A stretch of DNA of 64,000 nucleotides from assembly GCA_963855995.1 (NCBI GenBank), contig OY979717.1, positions 6,629,428 to 6,693,427 of the forward strand. Reading direction: 5' to 3'. Below the pieces are notes generated by a model. That model worked only from the letters and a program-made list of their open reading frames with translations, ran no database searches and was not told the DNA's origin. Below are positions 59,801 to 64,000 of this stretch, one piece after another. The DNA comes from Muricea muricata (Eukaryota > Cnidaria > Anthozoa > Malacalcyonacea > Plexauridae). Both the position numbers and the translations under genes were made by a program. The first letter of the stretch is position 1. Every line of letters begins with the position of its first letter.

Positions 59801-62800
59801 CTGCTAAAGACTATATTGATGTAATATATTGTCATATGTGAGAAACGGGGTACACAGCAAAAAATGAACAACCTGTTCTGACCTGATGAAAACAGCAATG
59901 AACAATGTTTTGCTGCCCACATTGTTCAATGTTGTCAACAATATTGTTCAGTATTGTTGAGCCTGAATTAGCCTGCAATCAGGTGTAACAATGTTGAACA
60001 ATATTGTTGACAACATTGAACAATGTGGGCAGCAAAACATTGTTCATCGCTGTTTTCTCAGGCCAGAACAGGTTGTTCATTTTTTGCTGTGTATAACAAA
60101 GTTTAAATAAAAATAAGTCAGTGGCACAGACGTACAACGCAGCAGGTGTCTGTGAGCTGAACGCACTGTTTTGCATAATTTATAATTGATAATAAATAGT
60201 CTCACGTCACTGACGCACCTGGTAGGTGCTAAGTGTTAGTGCTATTGTTTACCCTTTACGTAAATTCCTTTCGGCAAAAATTCGTCTGATGGGAAACGGG
60301 TATTGACGAAAATAAAAGCAGCATGATTGATTAGCAGCGAAATTATCTTTGGAATAGCAAAAATTAATCTTGAACCTTCTTTTGACGCAATTATTTTTTT
60401 TTGAAATCGCTTTGGCGCCCGTCTCGCCCACATGAGAGTCTGAAAACTCACAACAACGGCGAACAAAGTTACAAACGTTTACACGTTACAAATTATGCTA
60501 AATTATCGTTCATCTATAAATTTGTCTTTGCGAAGCGAAAGCAGTGATACAGCAACGTGATTCATTGCAGAAAAATTTTGAGTTTTCGCTACTGTTATTG
60601 AATTTGAATTACGTTATTTGTAAATTCCTGTCTTCGTTTCGCGTCGCGTGAAGAAATTTGTGTAGTAGAAAACGGGATTAAAAAACCTGGGCATTCTATG
60701 TGCCTGAAAAAGTTAATCTTTTCAATATCTTTCATAACCTGCCTCGATTTTAATCTATTGCATGTTTAGCGTTCACTTAAGCAAATTCTGAAGTTGTCTA
60801 TATATGCCTTTCAAAAGGCACTTATCTCTGTAGAAAACTCTTTCACTTTATAATTACCTTTGTCTCAAATGATCAACTCTTCATTGATCTTGCTGCTGTC
60901 CAGTGGCGAAGCCAACAGCACGACAATATTTGCATAGCATAACCAAATTCATTTGTCAAGCTGGTTTCGCTTTCTAAATTCCTGTGAATGAAGACGAGCT
61001 TATAAAAATATCACCCATGTCATAGTATAGAGAATATACATCTCGGCTACTCAAGTATAGTATGTGTGGATTTGAAAATAGCATCTCCCAAGCTGTGCAC
61101 TTTAAAATCCGCCAATTCCAGATGGCATAGTCATTGTTTTTCACGATTATTTTTAATCGAAAGGTAAAAATTTGGGTCTCCACCAACCTATACTGACAAG
61201 CTTTGCGAATGGTTCGTTATATCAATGAAAGACAATAAACTATAGAAATTGGTTTTCTAAAGAACGAATCACAAACAATGATGACTTTTGTTTCAAATGG
61301 CTAATCACAAGCCCTGATCACTTTAGGTTGGTATTTACCCAAAAATTTTGCTCGCAAACAATCATTCAACCCTTGGTGCCGTCATAATTGTTACAAACTT
61401 AGATTAAATTGCGAAATCCGAAAAAAAAAATTCCTGGCAAAGTTTCAAAATTTGGTGCTGAAGCGTCGCGACAGTCACTGGTTTACTGATAAAAGATATA
61501 TTTGGATCAAATTTTGTTTTGTTCAAACAAAATTGCCTAATTCAATCATGGCCGATAAGAACGTTGATATGGCTAGTTGCGAAAAGTAAACTGCAATTAA
61601 ACGAAGCGCCATGTTGCACTGCTGAACTTCTTTACTTTCCATTCCTAATACTGTGGTTATACGTTTCGATATTATTAAGTGTTTAATCTAATAAAATCAG
61701 TCGTGAGAATGATTCATTTTGAAGATATTACTAAGTGTTTAATCGAATAAAATCAGTCTTGAGAATGATTCAGTATGAAAATATTGACTATTAATTCATG
61801 AAGTTTTAAAGAAAGTAATCAAATGTTTGGTTTATGTTTAGTCGTGACAATAGAAGATGGTCTGTAACATCATCAGGTTATGGCACTACACCCTATTCAT
61901 CTTATTCGGTAGGTTACCTGTTGCCATATTAACCAAACACGAACCTAAAAAACTCATTTCCCTATATTAACCGGAATTTTAAAACGAAATTTGACGTTTT
62001 ACGCCATTTTGCGATGCGAGTACTACCTTTGTACACGCCCGGGCATGTCCTTAAAAGTTTCTCGTAATAATTTATTTTCATAACAGAGTTGCAGATTAGA
62101 GGCGAAATGTTCAATGTTAACTGTGATATTTGGTTGGCTTTTTGTAGTCTTTGACCTCTTCTCAAGAAAGGCTTAATCAGGTGAGTCAACGTGTCGAAAA
62201 GGTTTATAATTGTGTCGATCATTTTCATGTCAGACCTAGGGTGGCCGTCTTAGTGGACACTGAGAAGCACTGTTTGTCAAAACGTAATCATTTATGACGT
62301 TTTCGTTTTTTTTTGTTTTCCATCACTATAAAACTATTCTTTGCTAAAAATTTCGTTGGCAAAAGAGTGACGGATTTTGAGATGACTTTCTAGATTAACT
62401 TTCTAGGTTGATGCATTTCAGTTTTTGAAGTAAAGTCACAGTTACCTAAAACATATATCAGTATAAAAATTAGATGTGTCTTATTTAAGTCAGCGATATA
62501 ACAATATAAATAGACTGACTGAAACGTGAGGAATCCTGAACGGTAAAATGTTAGAAAGAACAAACAGGAATGAAAACGATTTCTGATTTCATCACCAGTC
62601 TTGAGCTAACCATGTTAAGATTTAAAGTTTAAAGCTAATAGTTTAAATATGAATCCTTATATTTTTAGCTTCCGAATATTCCTTCTTTTGATGATTTGAA
62701 CTTCAGGTAATATTGTGTGTACTGTGAATGGTTTAGTCTTGTATTTACTTGACTGTGTAAAATTCTAATCGTTTCAACTCGGTGTACTTTATTTCAGTGA

Positions 62801-63632
62801 CGATGAAAGATTCGTGGAACTTTTTCCGCGTCGAGGCCGTTCACGCAGTTTAAGGTATGTTTGAAATGTCACACACAAAGCCGAAAATAGCGTTCGGATT
62901 TTTCCTATCAATCACCGTTAAAACGTGGGAAGCATTTCTCTCAACAGATTGGGTAACTGTAGACCCTGTGACGTTACAATCCTGAATCTTACTATAAATA
63001 ACAATAATAAAATATCAAATATTACGTGTTGTAAGGTGAAGTCATATTCCTGGAAGATTCGCATATTAGAAATAGCAAGATATGTGATAACCTACCGGCT
63101 ACCATGCTTACTGTGTATACACAAACACCATTGCTTAATTTGTTTGTTTTTCTTTACATTTTCACAGTCCTCAAAGACACACTGTTGAATCGAGTGAGAT
63201 TTTCAACACGACCTCTTTATATAAGGAACGTTTTCCAAAGGTTTGTGCATGTATTATCTTCTTAATCACCATTTATAGTTGCTCATGTACAAATAGTTGC
63301 TCATGTACAAGTTGTTCTGGGATGCATCAATTGTGACAAGTTTTTCACTGTAATATTTTATTCTTACTTATTCATATTCAACTGCTTTAGGCTGTGGAAC
63401 AAATGGAAGAGCAACTGCAGGTAATGTAATGTCTTTGAGACTGATTGAGAGCGGGAGATGTTGTATGATATAAACGTTGAGTTGATTGGTTACGGTAATC
63501 ATGATCAGATGGAGCATCGTCAAACTATATTGAAAATATTTAATTATTTAGGAGTTCATTGAGAGTCATGTGGAAAAAGACAATGAAGTAAAGAAAGTTG
63601 GAGATGGTGTTTCGAATTTTTCTCTTGTGCAG
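53574..63632 (+). CDS. MAST-family kinase gene, N-terminal half (partial; continues past the window)
   Basis: Microtubule-associated Ser/Thr kinase family, recognised from the conserved region before the kinase. Exons: 53574-53813, 55305-55502, about 58501-58571, 59299-59383, 61842-61908, 62669-62706, 62798-62854, 63168-63240, 63391-63420, 63552-63632. In order they encode a SAM-like domain, ESNLLKMRSHPSLGSSEPNL (MAST SNLVRMR..SLGQSAPSL block), a Ser/Pro-rich stretch, NRRWSVTSSGYGTTP (MAST [19 protein letters not shown]), LPNIPSFDDLNF, RGRSRSLRSPQR, SLYKERFPKAVEQMEEQL (MAST VYKERFPKATAQMEERL) and DGVSNFSLVQ (MAST DGVLSFTHHQI). The kinase, PDZ and C-terminal parts must lie to the right. The phase from exon 2 into the exon ending at 58571 does not fit, so a small exon may be missing. 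Which MAST paralogue it is cannot be said. Confidence 0.85.
55305..55502 (+). CDS. MAST-like gene exon 2
   Basis: Sixty-six codons, acceptor TTTCAG and strong donor G|GTATGT, phase 0 at both ends. It contains KMESFAFFNSHEESNLLKMR then SHPSLGSSEPNLRALS, which aligns with the SNLVRMR and SLGQSAPSLTASLKEL block before the first phospho-serine-rich region in animal MAST kinases. Confidence 0.85.
55503..58500. other. MAST-like gene intron 2
   Basis: Three kilobases with no recognised exon, although phase considerations suggest that one small exon may be hidden here. It has a short duplication CTACTTTCT..GCCGCCTACTTTCTGGAGGC near 57314-57352. Confidence 0.4.
58501..58571 (+). CDS. MAST-like gene exon 3 (5' end uncertain)
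   Basis: Encodes NQRRHRKNFAAGIRTPPRSP, basic then Pro/Ser-rich, fitting the position of RTSNRKSL..LPRPHSP in MAST. The donor GTATTT after 58571 joins in phase 1 to 59299 and yields SPRGWESPSGSP. The best acceptor (TTGCTATAG, start 58501) needs an incoming phase of 2, while exon 2 ends in phase 0. Starting at 58529 (acceptor CGCAAG) would fit the phase but is a poor site. An unrecognised exon of 3n+2 bases in 55503-58500 would also solve it. Confidence 0.55.
59005..59177 (+). repeat. G-rich minisatellite in MAST intron
   Basis: Repeats of the type GGGGTTGGGGGAGGTTGGGG with CTAGGCAG spacers. Many runs of four or more G lie on the coding strand. Potential G-quadruplex in DNA and pre-mRNA. Confidence 0.9.
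59299..61908 (+). CDS. MAST-like gene exons 4-5: Ser-rich region and RRWS..SSGYGT motif
   Basis: Exon 4 (59299-59383) encodes WESPSGSPSHGSSLSSVPLQ and FNFPISR, aligning with the SSPLDSPRNFSP..AHFSF stretch of MAST. Exon 5 (61842-61908) encodes RDNRRWSVTSSGYGTTPYSS, close to the family signature [21 protein letters not shown]. Exon 4 ends in phase 2 at GTATGT and exon 5 ends in phase 0 at GTAGGT. Confidence 0.85.
59853..60091. mobile_element. near-perfect foldback MITE with TA target sites
   Basis: Arms of about 100 bp (CACAGCAAAAAATGAACAAC.. and complement) that differ at few positions, with a 40-bp centre. TA is present at both sides. Inner arms contain AACAATATTGTT sub-palindromes. Non-coding, in the MAST intron between 59383 and 61842. 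Confidence 0.85.
60690..60810 (+). repeat. diverged copy of the 32571 element interior
   Basis: CTTTTCAATATCTTTCATAA..CTGCCTCGATTTTAATCTAT..CTTAAGCAAATTCTGAAG parallels 32695-32775 of the tRNA-bearing MITE (about three in four bases alike). Neither the ends nor the tRNA-like part is seen here. Confidence 0.55.
62669..63632 (+). CDS. MAST-like gene exons 6-10: pre-kinase conserved region
   Basis: Five small exons in one kilobase: 62669-62706 (LPNIPSFDDLNF, cf. LPYQPTPDELHF), 62798-62854 (ELFPRRGRSRSL, cf. RPRSRSLSPGR), 63168-63240 (EIFNTTSLYKERFPK), 63391-63420 (AVEQMEEQLQ, a 30-bp microexon) and 63552-63632 (EFIESHVEKDNEVKKVGDG then VSNFSLVQ). All phases join. This is the start of the MAST helical domain before the kinase; the donor GTACAG after 63632 shows that the gene continues. 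Confidence 0.9.
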
Positions 63633-63639
63633 GTACAGT

Positions 63640-64000
63640 GTTGCTGTGAGATAGACACTACAACACGTAGAAGACAATAAAATACAATAAAACTTTATTT
63701 CAACATGGTTAAATTATTACGTTAGTTCTAGAAAGGGAATGTTCGCAACTGCTTTTCACGCGATTGCCCTGTGGGAGTCACCTTGTATATTATTAAAATG
63801 CTGGCGTAACAAACTAGATGGACTAAAAGTCAAAATAAAACTATGTTATATGGCCTCCTTAAACCATGCTATATCCACGCGTAAGCTTGTTGATGGTTGT
63901 CACAACAATGTTGTTCAGTTTTGTTAAATCATCATGTCCAAAGAACGCTGTTTCGACAAGGGACAACATGCAAGTATTGTTGAATTAATCGCACCTTGTT
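63640..64000. other. MAST-like intron, right edge
   Basis: AAATACAATAAAACTTTATTTC near 63679 looks like the complement of a LINE 3' end, so a minus-strand repeat may start here. No exon seen after 63632. Confidence 0.3.

Overview
The window is AT-rich, intron-rich animal DNA packed with transposable-element remnants. It has exons of 30 to 300 bases with GT..AG introns, many foldback elements, long (TA)n tracts, TTAGGG-like blocks, and debris of LINE, BEL/Pao, Ty3/gypsy, DIRS and Penelope-like elements. Protein matches are to conserved metazoan families, and the repeat content resembles that of cnidarian genomes. I infer a non-bilaterian invertebrate, most likely a cnidarian; no feature proves the species.

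Two host gene families account for the coding content. (1) Two tandem minus-strand genes for the Golgi N-glycan enzyme MGAT5 (GnT-V, family GT18). Copy A has coding exons from 19247 down to 2047, and copy B from 50870 down to 33323. Neither shows up as a long ORF because each is split into 17 or 18 small exons. I rebuilt both from splice sites and alignment to the animal family. Copy B gives an uninterrupted 759-residue model (2280 coding bases including stop). Copy A gives 663 residues because the 84-residue stem exon 2 was not found; that exon has symmetric phases, so its absence keeps the frame. (2) A plus-strand gene from 53574 to the right edge matches the N-terminal half of MAST (microtubule-associated Ser/Thr) kinases. 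It carries a SAM-like domain in its first exon and runs off the window before the kinase domain. MGAT5 copy B and the MAST gene are head to head.

Layout: 1-2000, 3' flank of copy A with one GC-rich foldback element. 2047-19247, MGAT5 copy A, its introns holding foldback elements, a broken integrase-like gene, a mariner-like element and simple repeats. 19248-33300, intergenic repeat-rich DNA with DIRS, BEL/Pao, LINE and gypsy gag remnants, partly inside an apparent 5.2 kb hAT-like composite, then a Mutator-like foldback element carrying a tRNA-like segment. 33323-50870, MGAT5 copy B, with Penelope-like and LINE remnants, a 1.8 kb 47-bp satellite starting at a splice acceptor, and a second tRNA-bearing foldback element. 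50871-53573, divergent intergenic region with a truncated LINE nested in an inverted repeat. 53574-64000, MAST-like gene.

The genes do not form a pathway: MGAT5 acts on secreted and membrane glycoproteins in the Golgi, and MAST kinases act at the cytoskeleton. The most notable points are the duplicated MGAT5 with unequal decay, the satellite that repeats its own splice-acceptor sequence, and the 9- to 10-bp-TSD foldback elements that embed pol III-like boxes and telomere-like repeats.
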